A model generated the notes under the pieces. That model was not told where the DNA came from, ran no database searches, and saw only the letters and a program-made list of their open reading frames with translations. Below are positions 33,863 through 42,286 of a stretch of 64,000 nucleotides of DNA, one piece after another. Numbering within the stretch: position 1 is the first letter of the stretch; every line of letters starts with the position of its first letter. Position numbers and translations under genes: made by a program. Source of the stretch: Lysinibacillus xylanilyticus (GTDB lineage Bacteria > Bacillota > Bacilli > Bacillales_A > Planococcaceae); assembly GCF_001183605.1 (NCBI RefSeq), contig NZ_LFXJ01000010.1:434001-498000 (forward strand). Reading direction: 5' to 3'.

Positions 33863-33945
33863 TGAATTATGTTATTAATGTTACGATAAAAGAGTAGAGT
33901 TTGGCTAGTGTTCATTGGATTTTCAAGGAACGGGGGAGGTCAATA

Positions 33946-34839
33946 ATGACGGAGAAATTAGGTTTTATCGGCTTAGGCAATATGGGGTTACCGATGTCAG
34001 TAAATTTATTAAAGGCTGGCTATGAGGTTTTTGGCTTTGATACTAATTCACAAGCAATGGAGCAATTTAAAAATGAAGGTGGAGTTGGACTTGCGACAGC
34101 CAAGGAAGTTGCTGAGCAAAGTGATATTATCATGACGAGCTTGCCGACACCACAAGTAGTGGAACAAGTATATAGATCTGAACAGGGTATAATGCATCAT
34201 GCTAAAAAAGGAAGTTTATTAATAGACTTTAGTACAGTAAATCCTGAATTGAATGAATCCTTACATAAGGAAGCGCAATCAATGGGGTTACGTTATCTTG
34301 GGGCACCTGTTAGTGGAGGTGTTATAGGTGCTATTAATGCAACACTTACGATAATGGTTGGTGGTGAAGAGGGTGATTATCAAAGTGGGTCTGAAATATT
34401 CCGAATAGTAGGAAAAAACATTTATCATCTTGGTACGTCTTCAAGTGTAGGTACACGAATAAAATTACTCAATAATTTAATGATTGGATTCTATACAGAG
34501 GCAGTCGCTGAAACAATCGTACTTGGCGAAAAGATGGGTATCCATGCAGATACGCTGTATGAAGTATTAAGTAATAGTTATGGTCAAAGCCGTATTTATG
34601 AACGTAATTTTTTAGAATATATGAAAAACGACAACTATCAGCCAGGTTTTTCTACAAATCTATTATTAAAAGATTTGAAGCTAGCGAAAAATATGGCAGA
34701 AGAAGCAGGGGTACCACTTCGAATCGGGAATAAATTAGTAGATCTTTATAGTGATATATCTCAGCAAGGATATGGAGAAAATGATATGTCTGCGGCTTAT
34801 TTAAGTTTAAAAGAAGAATGTAAAATTGAACAATTTTAA
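33946..34839 (+). CDS. 3-hydroxyisobutyrate dehydrogenase family oxidoreductase
   Basis: The 297-residue NAD(P)-dependent enzyme shows FIGLGNMGLPMSVNLLKAG (coenzyme loop), the substrate signature APVSGGVIGAINATL, and the catalytic Lys in GTRIKLLNNLMIG. The family oxidises 3-hydroxyisobutyrate, 3-hydroxypropionate, or reduces tartronate semialdehyde. Because an acylating (methyl)malonate-semialdehyde dehydrogenase follows 15 bases later, oxidation of a 3-hydroxyacid to its semialdehyde is the best reading. ATG 33946 follows GGGGGAGG; the upstream in-frame TTG at 33901 has no ribosome site. It is first in the TetR-controlled cluster. Confidence 0.88.
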   Translation: MTEKLGFIGLGNMGLPMSVNLLKAGYEVFGFDTNSQAMEQFKNEGGVGLATAKEVAEQSDIIMTSLPTPQVVEQVYRSEQGIMHHAKKGSLLIDFSTVNPELNESLHKEAQSMGLRYLGAPVSGGVIGAINATLTIMVGGEEGDYQSGSEIFRIVGKNIYHLGTSSSVGTRIKLLNNLMIGFYTEAVAETIVLGEKMGIHADTLYEVLSNSYGQSRIYERNFLEYMKNDNYQPGFSTNLLLKDLKLAKNMAEEAGVPLRIGNKLVDLYSDISQQGYGENDMSAAYLSLKEECKIEQF

Positions 34840-34854
34840 AGGAGGACAATAAAT

Positions 34855-36375
34855 ATGACAACAGCACATGAGGTTAAAACATTAACACATTTCATTGGTG
34901 GGGAACTCATTGAAGGAAAAAGTAGTCGCTTTGGTTCTGTATACAATCCAACGACGGGTGAGGTGATTGCCAAGGTGCCACTAGCAACTGTAGAAGAAAC
35001 TCGGGAGGCAATCGATAAGGCACAGGCAGCATTTCCACAATGGAGAGATACGTCAGTAGCTAAACGTGCTGAGATTGTATTAAAGTTCCGTAATCTTATT
35101 ACTGAAAATATGGAGGAGCTTTTAAAAATCATTTGTACAGAAAGCGGTAAAACTATTGAGGATGCGAAAGGTGAAGTTACACGTGGTTTGGAGTCTGTTG
35201 ACTTAGCTATCAATGCACCTCATTTAATGAAGGGGGAGTATTCAGTCAATGTTGGCGGTGACATTAATGCTTACTCTGCAAAATATCCATTAGGTGTTGT
35301 AGCGGCTATTTCACCATTTAACTTCCCAATTATGGTGCCTTTAGCGCAAACGAGTATGGCAGTTGCTGTCGGTAATGCAGTTATTTTAAAAGCTTCCGAA
35401 CGTGTTCCTATGACTGCCTTGTATGTTAGCGAGCTTTGGAAAAAAGCTGGTTTACCAGATGGCATTTGGACGGTAGTAAATGGGGATAAAGATGCAGTTA
35501 ATGAACTATTAGAAAACCCGAGTGTGCAAGCAATTTCTTTTGTTGGATCGACACCAGTTGCCAAATATATTTATGAAACAGGCTCGAAATATGGTAAACG
35601 TGTCACAGCCCTAGGTGGAGGAAAAAACAATATGGTTGTTATGCCAGATGCAGATCTTGACCAGGTAGCAAATGCATTTATCGGAGCAGCTTATGGAGCA
35701 GCCTCTCAACGTTGTATGGCTATTTCTACGATTATGCCTGTTGGAAAGGATACTGCAGATCGTCTCGTTGAAATTTTAAAGGAAAAAATCGCTAACTTGA
35801 AGATAGGTTCATATACAGATCCAGAGACAGATTTTGGTCCTGTTATTTCTCAGCAATCGAAGGAAGCAATTATTGCTGCTATCAATCGAGGAGAGTCTGA
35901 AGGTGCAACTGTTATTTGTGATGGTCGCGAACTTGATATTGTCAAAGAATCTAAAGGATTCTTTGTAGGGCCTACATTGCTAGATAACGTAAAACCAGGC
36001 ATGGAAATTTATGAACAAGAAATTTTCGGCCCGGCTCGAAATGTTGTACGTGTTGATTCATTGGACGAAGCCATCCAACTTATTAATAAGCATGAGCTCG
36101 GAAATGGGGTAACAATCTTTACGAATGACGGTTTAGCAGCTCGAAAATTTACAACAGAAATCGATGTTGGGATGGTTGGCGTAAATGTCCCAATTCCTAT
36201 TCCAGTAGGCTACCATAACTTTGCTGGATTTAAAGGTTCTCGTTTTGGAGAGGGGCATATGTTTGGTCCAGATCAGGCACGCTTCTTTACAAAAACAAAA
36301 ACAATATCGGAGCGTTGGATGGCAGGTCAAGCATCGACGGCATCTACGTTTGCATTCCCAAGTAATAACGACTAG
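34855..36375 (+). CDS. mmsA: CoA-acylating (methyl)malonate-semialdehyde dehydrogenase
   Basis: The 506-residue aldehyde dehydrogenase converts malonate or methylmalonate semialdehyde plus CoA and NAD+ to acetyl- or propionyl-CoA with loss of CO2. Diagnostic is ALGGGKNNMVVMPDAD, in which the usual catalytic Glu of aldehyde dehydrogenases is replaced, together with the nucleophile in GAASQRCMAIS. FNFPIMVPL and PGMEIYEQEIFGP complete the family pattern. The length is that of MmsA/IolA. ATG 34855 follows AAAGGAGG. No iol genes are nearby, so a valine, beta-alanine or 3-hydroxypropionate route is more likely than inositol breakdown. A terminator-like hairpin at 36384 follows. Confidence 0.93.
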   Translation: MTTAHEVKTLTHFIGGELIEGKSSRFGSVYNPTTGEVIAKVPLATVEETREAIDKAQAAFPQWRDTSVAKRAEIVLKFRNLITENMEELLKIICTESGKTIEDAKGEVTRGLESVDLAINAPHLMKGEYSVNVGGDINAYSAKYPLGVVAAISPFNFPIMVPLAQTSMAVAVGNAVILKASERVPMTALYVSELWKKAGLPDGIWTVVNGDKDAVNELLENPSVQAISFVGSTPVAKYIYETGSKYGKRVTALGGGKNNMVVMPDADLDQVANAFIGAAYGAASQRCMAISTIMPVGKDTADRLVEILKEKIANLKIGSYTDPETDFGPVISQQSKEAIIAAINRGESEGATVICDGRELDIVKESKGFFVGPTLLDNVKPGMEIYEQEIFGPARNVVRVDSLDEAIQLINKHELGNGVTIFTNDGLAARKFTTEIDVGMVGVNVPIPIPVGYHNFAGFKGSRFGEGHMFGPDQARFFTKTKTISERWMAGQASTASTFAFPSNND

Positions 36376-36383
36376 TTCATATG

Positions 36384-36416
36384 AAGAGCTGTATTCTTTT
36401 ACAGCTCTTTCTTTCT
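36384..36416 (+). terminator. Internal terminator or attenuator between mmsA and the permease gene
   Basis: AAGAGCTGT (36384-36392) and ACAGCTCTT (36401-36409) form a 9-bp stem followed by TCTTTCT. The T run is interrupted, so termination may be partial. Confidence 0.65.
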
Positions 36417-36439
36417 AAAAGAATAAGAGGGGGATTTGG

Positions 36440-37756
36440 ATGTTAGAATACATTGGGCTTTTTGGTAGTTTAGCTTTACTTGTGTATTTAACAATGAGGG
36501 GCGTAAATTTACTGATTTCAGCACCATTGACTGCATTGATAGCAGCGATAACGAATGGTCTAGCATTTTTTCCACAAACAGCTGATGAGAATCAAGCTAA
36601 CTTCTTAACAAGTTATATGGATGGGTTCACTGGATTCGTTGGTTCATGGTATTTAATGTTCATGGCAGGAGCCATTTTCGGAAAGGTAATGGAAGATACG
36701 GGAGCAGCTGATAGTGTTTCTAAATGGATTGTAGAAAAAATTGGAGTGAAATATGCAGCCTATGCAGTAGTAGCTGCAGCAGCAGTACTAACGTATGGTG
36801 GTGTCTCAGTGTTTATCGTAGCCTTTTCTGTATATCCAATGGCTATCAGTTTATTCAAGCAAGCTAATTTCCCTCGTCGCTTTATTCCTGCTGCACTTGG
36901 CTTAGGTTCTGTAACCTTTACGATGACCTCAGCAGGTTCACCGGAAATTCAAAACTGGATTCCTATTCCGTACCTTGGTACAACGCCATATGCTGGATGG
37001 GTAGTAAGTTTAATTGTGGCAATTTTTATGGCTACTTGTGGATCACTATGGCTAAATTGGATGATCAAACGTGCAGTAAAAAAAGGAGAGATATTTATTG
37101 CCCGATCTACTGATCCAGTTGTTGACGAATCTCGTAAACTTCCAAGTCCAATTTTAAGTATCGTACCACTAGTAGTAGTTTTAGGCATTTCCTTTGTGTT
37201 CCACGAATCTCTAGGAACTTCAGCCTTAATTGTAGCATTAACAAGCGGATGTATTATGGCTTATCTAGTGAGCTATAAATATTCCAAGTCTGTCGGTGCG
37301 ACACTAACAGCTGGTGCTATGGGGGCTATTGTAGCTATCGCTAATACGGCAGCTGTAGTTGGTTTCGGAGGTGTGGTGAAAGCTACACCATCATTTTTAG
37401 CAACTGTTGACGTTATGACTAATATTCCTGGAAGTCCGTTAATTGGCGGTGCGTTAGCCATCGCTGTAATAGCAGGTTTAACAGGCTCGGCTTCAGGTGG
37501 ACAAACAATTGCATTGCCTTTACTTGCTCCACACTATATTGACATGGGAGTTGATACGGAGGCATTGCACCGTACAATTGCTATTGCATCAGGCTCTCTC
37601 GATTCATTGCCACACGGTGGTTATGTAGTAACAACCATCAATTCGGTATGTAATGAAAAGCATAAAGATGCTTATATGCCATTTGGTGCTTTAACCGTCA
37701 TTATACCTATCGTAGGTACGTTGATCGCTATCATATTATTCTCACTTGGAATGTAG
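36440..37756 (+). CDS. GntP-family carboxylate permease
   Basis: The 438-residue protein has about 12 hydrophobic helices and matches the GntP/short-chain carboxylate symporter group: MAGAIFGKVMEDTGAA, YGGVSVFIVAFSVYP, TSAGSPEIQNWIPI and GLTGSASGGQTIALPLL are family-like loops. GntP relatives beside 3-hydroxybutyrate dehydrogenase genes are thought to take up 3-hydroxybutyrate or related hydroxyacids with protons, which fits the next gene. ATG 36440 follows AGAGGGGG. It may be co-transcribed with mmsA through the weak terminator at 36384. Confidence 0.85.
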   Translation: MLEYIGLFGSLALLVYLTMRGVNLLISAPLTALIAAITNGLAFFPQTADENQANFLTSYMDGFTGFVGSWYLMFMAGAIFGKVMEDTGAADSVSKWIVEKIGVKYAAYAVVAAAAVLTYGGVSVFIVAFSVYPMAISLFKQANFPRRFIPAALGLGSVTFTMTSAGSPEIQNWIPIPYLGTTPYAGWVVSLIVAIFMATCGSLWLNWMIKRAVKKGEIFIARSTDPVVDESRKLPSPILSIVPLVVVLGISFVFHESLGTSALIVALTSGCIMAYLVSYKYSKSVGATLTAGAMGAIVAIANTAAVVGFGGVVKATPSFLATVDVMTNIPGSPLIGGALAIAVIAGLTGSASGGQTIALPLLAPHYIDMGVDTEALHRTIAIASGSLDSLPHGGYVVTTINSVCNEKHKDAYMPFGALTVIIPIVGTLIAIILFSLGM

Positions 37757-37767
37757 GAGGGTATTGC

Positions 37768-38529
37768 GTGAAAGAAAAAACAGTTTTTATAACTGGAGCA
37801 GCCCGTGGTATCGGGTTATCCATGGCACTAGCGTTTGCTGAGCAGGGAGCGAATGTAGTAATAACAGATATTAATGAACAGCTTTTAGCGGAGGCAATTA
37901 AACACAATCCGCAATTAACTGCATACACATGTGATGTTGCGAATGAACAGGCAATATGTGATGCGATTGACTTTACTGTTGAAAAGTTTAAGACAATAGA
38001 TATTTTAATCAACAACGCAGGGTTTCAGCACGTTTCTCTAATAGAGGATTTCGCGACAGAAATCTTCGAATCCATGCAAAAAGTGATGCTTGTTGCACCT
38101 TTTATAGCAATAAAATATGTCTTACCACATATGAAGAAAAATAAGTTCGGACGCATTATTAATATGGCATCTATTAATGGAGTTATTGGGTTTGCTGGTA
38201 AGGCCGGATACAATGCAGCCAAACATGGACTTGTCGGTCTAACGAAAGTGGCGGCACTAGAGGTTGCAATTGAGGGGATAACAGTTAATGCGATTTGTCC
38301 AGGGTACGTCGACACAGAATTAGTACGTAATCAGTTTACGGATTTGGCAAAGACAAGAGGCATTCAAGTAGAGGAAGTGCTCGAGCAGGTGCTTTATCCA
38401 CTCGTTCCTCAAAAACGCTTACTAGATGTATCAGAAATTACAGGACTTGCGCTTTATTTAGCTAGTGATATGGCAAAGGGTATAACAGGTCAAGCAATAA
38501 TTTTGGATGGTGGTTATACAGCACAATAG
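37768..38529 (+). CDS. bdhA: 3-hydroxybutyrate dehydrogenase
   Basis: The 253-residue SDR oxidises D-3-hydroxybutyrate to acetoacetate with NAD+. It has the TGAARGIG coenzyme loop (8-15), NNAG, the catalytic Ser in INMASINGVIGFAGK, and the Y-x3-K motif in GYNAAKHG. NAGFQHVSLIEDF, CPGYVDTELVRNQ and YPLVPQKRLL are characteristic of the 3-hydroxybutyrate group rather than of ketoacyl reductases. GTG 37768 lies 7 bases after TAGGAGG and 11 bases after the permease stop, so uptake and oxidation are coupled. The acetoacetate-CoA transferase needed next is not in the window. Confidence 0.92.
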   Translation: MKEKTVFITGAARGIGLSMALAFAEQGANVVITDINEQLLAEAIKHNPQLTAYTCDVANEQAICDAIDFTVEKFKTIDILINNAGFQHVSLIEDFATEIFESMQKVMLVAPFIAIKYVLPHMKKNKFGRIINMASINGVIGFAGKAGYNAAKHGLVGLTKVAALEVAIEGITVNAICPGYVDTELVRNQFTDLAKTRGIQVEEVLEQVLYPLVPQKRLLDVSEITGLALYLASDMAKGITGQAIILDGGYTAQ

Positions 38530-38545
38530 CTTAGGGGGATTAGAT

Positions 38546-39730
38546 ATGATTCAAACAAAAACAATCTATACGGTTCATTCGCCAGGAACGATCGTTTATG
38601 GACGAGATTCTTTTGAAGAAGTAGGCGTATATGCAAAAAAAATGGGGACTAAGGCTCTTATCATTAGTGATCCAATAATGGATAGCTTAGGCTTTGTTAA
38701 TCAATGTAGCGCTTTATTAAGAGCTAGTGGATTGGAAGCGGTTTCGTATTTAGGTGTAACAACGGAACCAGTGGATACGTATGTAGCAGAAGGACTTCAT
38801 ATTTTACAATCTGAGGGTTGCGATATTATTATTTCCGTCGGTGGCGGAAGCTGTATCGATACAGGAAAAGCAATCGCAGTAGTTGCAACGAATGATGGCT
38901 ATATTGGCGATTATATGAAAATGGCAAAAATTGCAGAGCAAGCACCGATTCCACATATCGCAATACCGACAACAGCAGGAACTGGCTCAGAAGCAACCGA
39001 TGCAACCGTCATTACTAATACGAAAAATGATGTGAAAATGATGATTAAGCAGCCTGCATTTATGCCAAACATCGCTATTGTAGATCCGATTTTAACGGTT
39101 ACATCTCCACCCTCTATCACTGCGGCGACTGGTATCGATGCATTAAGTCATGCCATCGAAAGTTATTTATCTCGTTTAGCACATCCTTACTCGAATGTAC
39201 TTGCACTATCAGCCATGGAGTTAATCGTTAATAATATTTTAAAAGTTTATGAGCAAGGTAATGATATTGAAGCTCGGGAAGCGATGTCGCTAGGTTCAAT
39301 GCAAGCAGGTCTTTCATTCTCAAATGCTTCTGTCGCTTTAGTACATGGCATGTCTCGTCCAATAGGAGCGCTATTCCATGTGCCACATGGTATTTCAAAT
39401 GCCATGCTCCTGCCAGCGGTTTTAGAATTTTCAAAGGATACTTGTGTCGATCGGCTGGCGGATTTAGGTAAATTTTTTAATAAAGAGAATGAGCAGTTAT
39501 CTCAAGAGGAGCTTGCCGATTTAGCTATAGATTCGATTAAGGAAATGTGCAAGAAGATGGAGATAGGGAATTTAAAACAATGGGGAATTGATGAACAAGC
39601 CTTTTATGCAGCTATTCCAAAAATGACAGCTGATGCAATTGCCAGCGGTAGCCCTGGAAATAATCCTAAGGTTCCAACTCAGGGAGAGCTAATGGAGCTT
39701 TATAAAATTGCTTATCATTATGAGTTTTAG
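38546..39730 (+). CDS. Iron-containing alcohol dehydrogenase
   Basis: The 394-residue group III dehydrogenase shows the NAD loop SVGGGSCIDTGKA, TTAGTGSEATDATVIT, and the metal site: Asp and His in GIDALSHAIES, His in ALVHGMSRP and His in FHVPHGISNAM. Members oxidise ethanol, methanol, 1,3-propanediol, 4-hydroxybutyrate or lactaldehyde; the substrate here is not fixed by sequence. ATG 38546 follows AGGGGGATTAG. It is the last gene of the cluster and is followed by a strong terminator at 39754. In context it may feed a hydroxyaldehyde or diol into the neighbouring hydroxyacid enzymes. Confidence 0.9.
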   Translation: MIQTKTIYTVHSPGTIVYGRDSFEEVGVYAKKMGTKALIISDPIMDSLGFVNQCSALLRASGLEAVSYLGVTTEPVDTYVAEGLHILQSEGCDIIISVGGGSCIDTGKAIAVVATNDGYIGDYMKMAKIAEQAPIPHIAIPTTAGTGSEATDATVITNTKNDVKMMIKQPAFMPNIAIVDPILTVTSPPSITAATGIDALSHAIESYLSRLAHPYSNVLALSAMELIVNNILKVYEQGNDIEAREAMSLGSMQAGLSFSNASVALVHGMSRPIGALFHVPHGISNAMLLPAVLEFSKDTCVDRLADLGKFFNKENEQLSQEELADLAIDSIKEMCKKMEIGNLKQWGIDEQAFYAAIPKMTADAIASGSPGNNPKVPTQGELMELYKIAYHYEF

Positions 39731-39753
39731 GAATTTGAAAAGAAACTGTCTAA

Positions 39754-39800
39754 AATAGAGATACAAATTATATGTAATTTGTATCTCTATTTTTATTTTT
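39754..39800 (+). terminator. Rho-independent terminator of the catabolic cluster
   Basis: A perfect 17-bp stem (AATAGAGATACAAATTA and complement) with a TATG loop is followed by TTTTTATTTTT. Confidence 0.95.
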
Positions 39801-39871
39801 CCGGAAAAATATACCAATTAATAAATGGGTGTGTTATAATTTTGAAAATTCGAACAAAGGAGTGGGGATTA

Positions 39872-40324
39872 ATGGAGGAATGTTTTATTTGCAATAAACA
39901 TGCCGGCAACATACAAGCTTCAGGGGTTATGATTTATGAAGACGAATATGTTTATGTTGGGCATATAGACAGTGATGGAGCGCCCAATTATTTAGGTCAT
40001 ATCATGATAGATTTAAAGAGACATGCCCCTACTCTCGGAGATATGACTATAGAAGAGGCACAAGCATTTGGTGTTATTATGGCTAGAGTTAGTAAGGCAA
40101 TTATGGAGTGTGAAAAGGCAGAGCATATCTATGCATTGGTCTCTGGAAACTCAGTGCCACATTTGCATATGCATTTAGTTCCCCGATATCCTAATACCCC
40201 CAAACAGTATTGGGGACCAAATGATGTTTATGACTGGGAAGATGCTCCGATGGGCGACAATAGCGAAGTTGTTAAAGTTTGTACACGTATTAGATCATAT
40301 CTGGAGAATAATGCAGATGAGTGA
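39872..40324 (+). CDS. HIT-family nucleotide hydrolase/transferase
   Basis: The 150-residue protein carries the histidine triad PHLHMHLVPRY (His-x-His-x-His-x-x) at about 103-113, which hydrolyses or transfers nucleoside monophosphates from dinucleotides or AMP conjugates. A CxxC pair near the N-terminus (CFICNK, Cys4 and Cys7) resembles the zinc site in Hint/HIT proteins. The start ATG 39872 has AAAGGAGTGGGG upstream; the upstream frame overlaps the preceding terminator. Its last bases overlap the next gene in an ATGAGTGA junction, so the two proteins are translationally coupled. Confidence 0.87.
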   Translation: MEECFICNKHAGNIQASGVMIYEDEYVYVGHIDSDGAPNYLGHIMIDLKRHAPTLGDMTIEEAQAFGVIMARVSKAIMECEKAEHIYALVSGNSVPHLHMHLVPRYPNTPKQYWGPNDVYDWEDAPMGDNSEVVKVCTRIRSYLENNADE

Positions 40325-41129
40325 TTCTATAGAAGATTTTAGTTGGATAGGTAGCCAAGATGACTTCGTAGATCATCCAAATGTTTATCAAATTAAACAT
40401 GTTATTGTTGGGCGATATGGTGGAAACTCCGATGCAGGACAATATAAAAACGAAGATGGTTGTTTAGTATGGCTCGATGAAAAGCAAGATTGGGAATTTT
40501 CTGTAATACTGGATGCTCACAATACATCTGAGAGTGCTCAAATAATTATCGAGCAATTTTTTTATTATAAAGATGAAATTAAATATTTATTATCATTACC
40601 GACAAACTATCAAACCTTTAAAAGGCTTGAAGAGAAGATTTTAACTTTATTTCAATCTAAAGAGTTCTTGTCTAGTTGCAGGAATATTACTGGAGAAACT
40701 GCGTGTTTAATTGTCGTAAGAAAAGATAAATATGTATGGTGGTTTTCAGTTGGAGACTGTGTTCTTTTTTTATTTCATCAAGAATTGGCTGCATTAGGTC
40801 AGTTTCAATTAAATCAAAGGCAATTTTACGAATGGATAGGACAAGTCAATACTTTTGAACAGGACGTCCCTTGTTATAGTGTTGGAATTAAAGAACTAAG
40901 AAAAGGAGAAAATCGCCTTTTTCTTACCACAGATGGCTTGCTTGAATGTCCTCATGAACCATACTCTAACCCTATTAACATTTATAATTCCTTCTTCAAC
41001 TCTGAGGATCAACAGAGCATCAGGTCAATGTTAAAGAATATCAAAAAAAATGGTGTCAGAGATAGCACCACCATAATTTTTTGGAAAGTTAATATTGCAA
41101 AGGAAGCCACTAGAGCAAGTAATCAATAA
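40317..41129 (+). CDS. PP2C-like protein phosphatase
   Basis: The 270-residue protein is a divergent PPM/PP2C phosphatase. It has GRYGGNSDAGQYKNEDG (32-48, motif with Glu46/Asp47), VILDAHN (64-70, replacing DGHG but keeping the metal Asp66), SVGDCVLFL (145-152), LFLTTDGLL (201-209, Asp206) and RDSTTIIFW (248-256, Asp249). All expected Mn/Mg ligands appear to be retained, so it may be active on phospho-Ser/Thr. It has no signal peptide or sensor domain. ATG 40317 overlaps the HIT stop codon by 8 bases, with GGAG 10 bases upstream. No kinase gene is adjacent; the substrate is unknown. Confidence 0.75.
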   Translation: MSDSIEDFSWIGSQDDFVDHPNVYQIKHVIVGRYGGNSDAGQYKNEDGCLVWLDEKQDWEFSVILDAHNTSESAQIIIEQFFYYKDEIKYLLSLPTNYQTFKRLEEKILTLFQSKEFLSSCRNITGETACLIVVRKDKYVWWFSVGDCVLFLFHQELAALGQFQLNQRQFYEWIGQVNTFEQDVPCYSVGIKELRKGENRLFLTTDGLLECPHEPYSNPINIYNSFFNSEDQQSIRSMLKNIKKNGVRDSTTIIFWKVNIAKEATRASNQ

Positions 41130-41164
41130 GCAAGTCTTTAATCCCTGCGCGGGACGGTGGAATT

Positions 41165-41230
41165 CCCTTGGAAGCAAAGCGGATACCAGTGCACGCCATT
41201 GATTTACCCGAGAAAGTAAAGCGAATACCC
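41165..41230 (+). repeat. Two imperfect 23-base direct repeats
   Basis: CCCTTGGAAGCAAAGCGGAT (41165 onward) and CCCGAGAAAGTAAAGCGAAT (41208 onward) share about 18 of 23 positions, both ending in ACC, with a period near 43-44 bases. The stretch is richer in GC than its flanks. No gene is visible between 41130 and 41356. Confidence 0.4.
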
Positions 41231-41356
41231 CTCAACTTAAGAATCACTGCTAGTAGAACTACTTCATGTTGTTTTGCAGAATTAATATGACATATACGAG
41301 AAAATATAGTAAAATTTATATGAATCATCATTCATTTTTTCAGAGGGGGAAATCGT

Positions 41357-42124
41357 ATGTTGCAGGGGAAAACAATTATTATTACTGGCGGATCAAATGG
41401 AATGGGGCTTTATATGGCTAAGCAATTCGTTGCGGAAGGGGCAAATGTTGTTATTACAGGTCGTAGCGAGGAGCGATTAGCGGAGGCGAAGGCCTTTATT
41501 TTAGAGGCCGGAAAAACGATTGAAACATTCCAAATGGATGTTCGAGTGCCTGAACATGCTGAGGCAATGCTAGCATTTGCTATTGAAAAGTTTGGACAAG
41601 TTGATGGGCTTGTGAATAATGCGGCTGGTAATTTTATAGTGCGTGCAGAGGATTTATCACCAAATGGTTGGAAAGCTGTTGTTGATATTGTTTTAAATGG
41701 GACATTCTATTGTTCTTCGGCAGTCGGTAAGTACTGGATTCAAAATAATATTAAGGGATCTATTCTTAATATGGTTGCAACTTACGCATGGAATGCAGGT
41801 GCTGGTGTTATTCATTCTGCGGCGGCTAAAGCAGGTGTATTGTCATTGACTCGAACACTAGCTGTTGAATGGGGGAAACAATATGGCATTCGAGTAAATG
41901 CGATTGCTCCTGGTCCAATTGAGCGTACAGGTGGTGCAGAAAAGCTCTGGGAGTCAGAGGCTGCAGCTGCCCGTACACTAGACTCAGTTCCATTAGGTCG
42001 TACCGGTACTCCTGAAGAAATTGCAGATTTAGCTACATTTATTATGTCTAATAAAGCAAGTTATATGAACGGTGAATGTGTGACGCTTGATGGAGGGCAA
42101 TGGCTCAATCAGTATCCATTTTAA
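41357..42124 (+). CDS. fadH: 2,4-dienoyl-CoA reductase-type SDR
   Basis: The 255-residue SDR has TGGSNGMG (coenzyme loop), NNAAGNFIVRAEDLSPNGW, which is characteristic of peroxisomal-type 2,4-dienoyl-CoA reductases, followed by VLNGTFYCSSAVG, and the end GGQWLNQYPF. These match B. subtilis FadH (YkuF), which acts in beta-oxidation of unsaturated fatty acids. It uses a Lys-centred mechanism: HSAAAKAGV replaces the classic YxxxK. ATG 41357 follows AGAGGGGG. The stop codon TAA lies inside the first bases of repeat B6. ykuL and ccpC homologues follow, as in B. subtilis. Confidence 0.92.
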   Translation: MLQGKTIIITGGSNGMGLYMAKQFVAEGANVVITGRSEERLAEAKAFILEAGKTIETFQMDVRVPEHAEAMLAFAIEKFGQVDGLVNNAAGNFIVRAEDLSPNGWKAVVDIVLNGTFYCSSAVGKYWIQNNIKGSILNMVATYAWNAGAGVIHSAAAKAGVLSLTRTLAVEWGKQYGIRVNAIAPGPIERTGGAEKLWESEAAAARTLDSVPLGRTGTPEEIADLATFIMSNKASYMNGECVTLDGGQWLNQYPF

Positions 42125-42216
42125 CTTCTTTAAGCAAGTGTTTTATGTAGCGAAAGCATAGCGACAGCGGCAAGTGTTTTCTGCGCGACAGCGGCAATTA
42201 TGCCGAGGCATAATTC
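42120..42216 (+). repeat. Repeat family B copy B6, abutting fadH
   Basis: TTTAACTTCTTTAAGC at 42120 is the B left end; the right end is CAATTATGCCGAGGCATAATT (about 42195-42216), a perfect hairpin. D-type pieces GCGAAAGCATAGCGACAGC and GCGCGACAGCGG lie between. The complementary left arm (GCTGAAAGAAGTT) seen in B2 and B7 is missing here. The first bases form the stop codon of fadH. Confidence 0.78.
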
Positions 42217-42286
42217 ATAACAAAAATCTTTGCATAATGGAGAGCCGGGTTGACGCATACTAAGGGCAAAGAAAGGAGTTTTGCCT

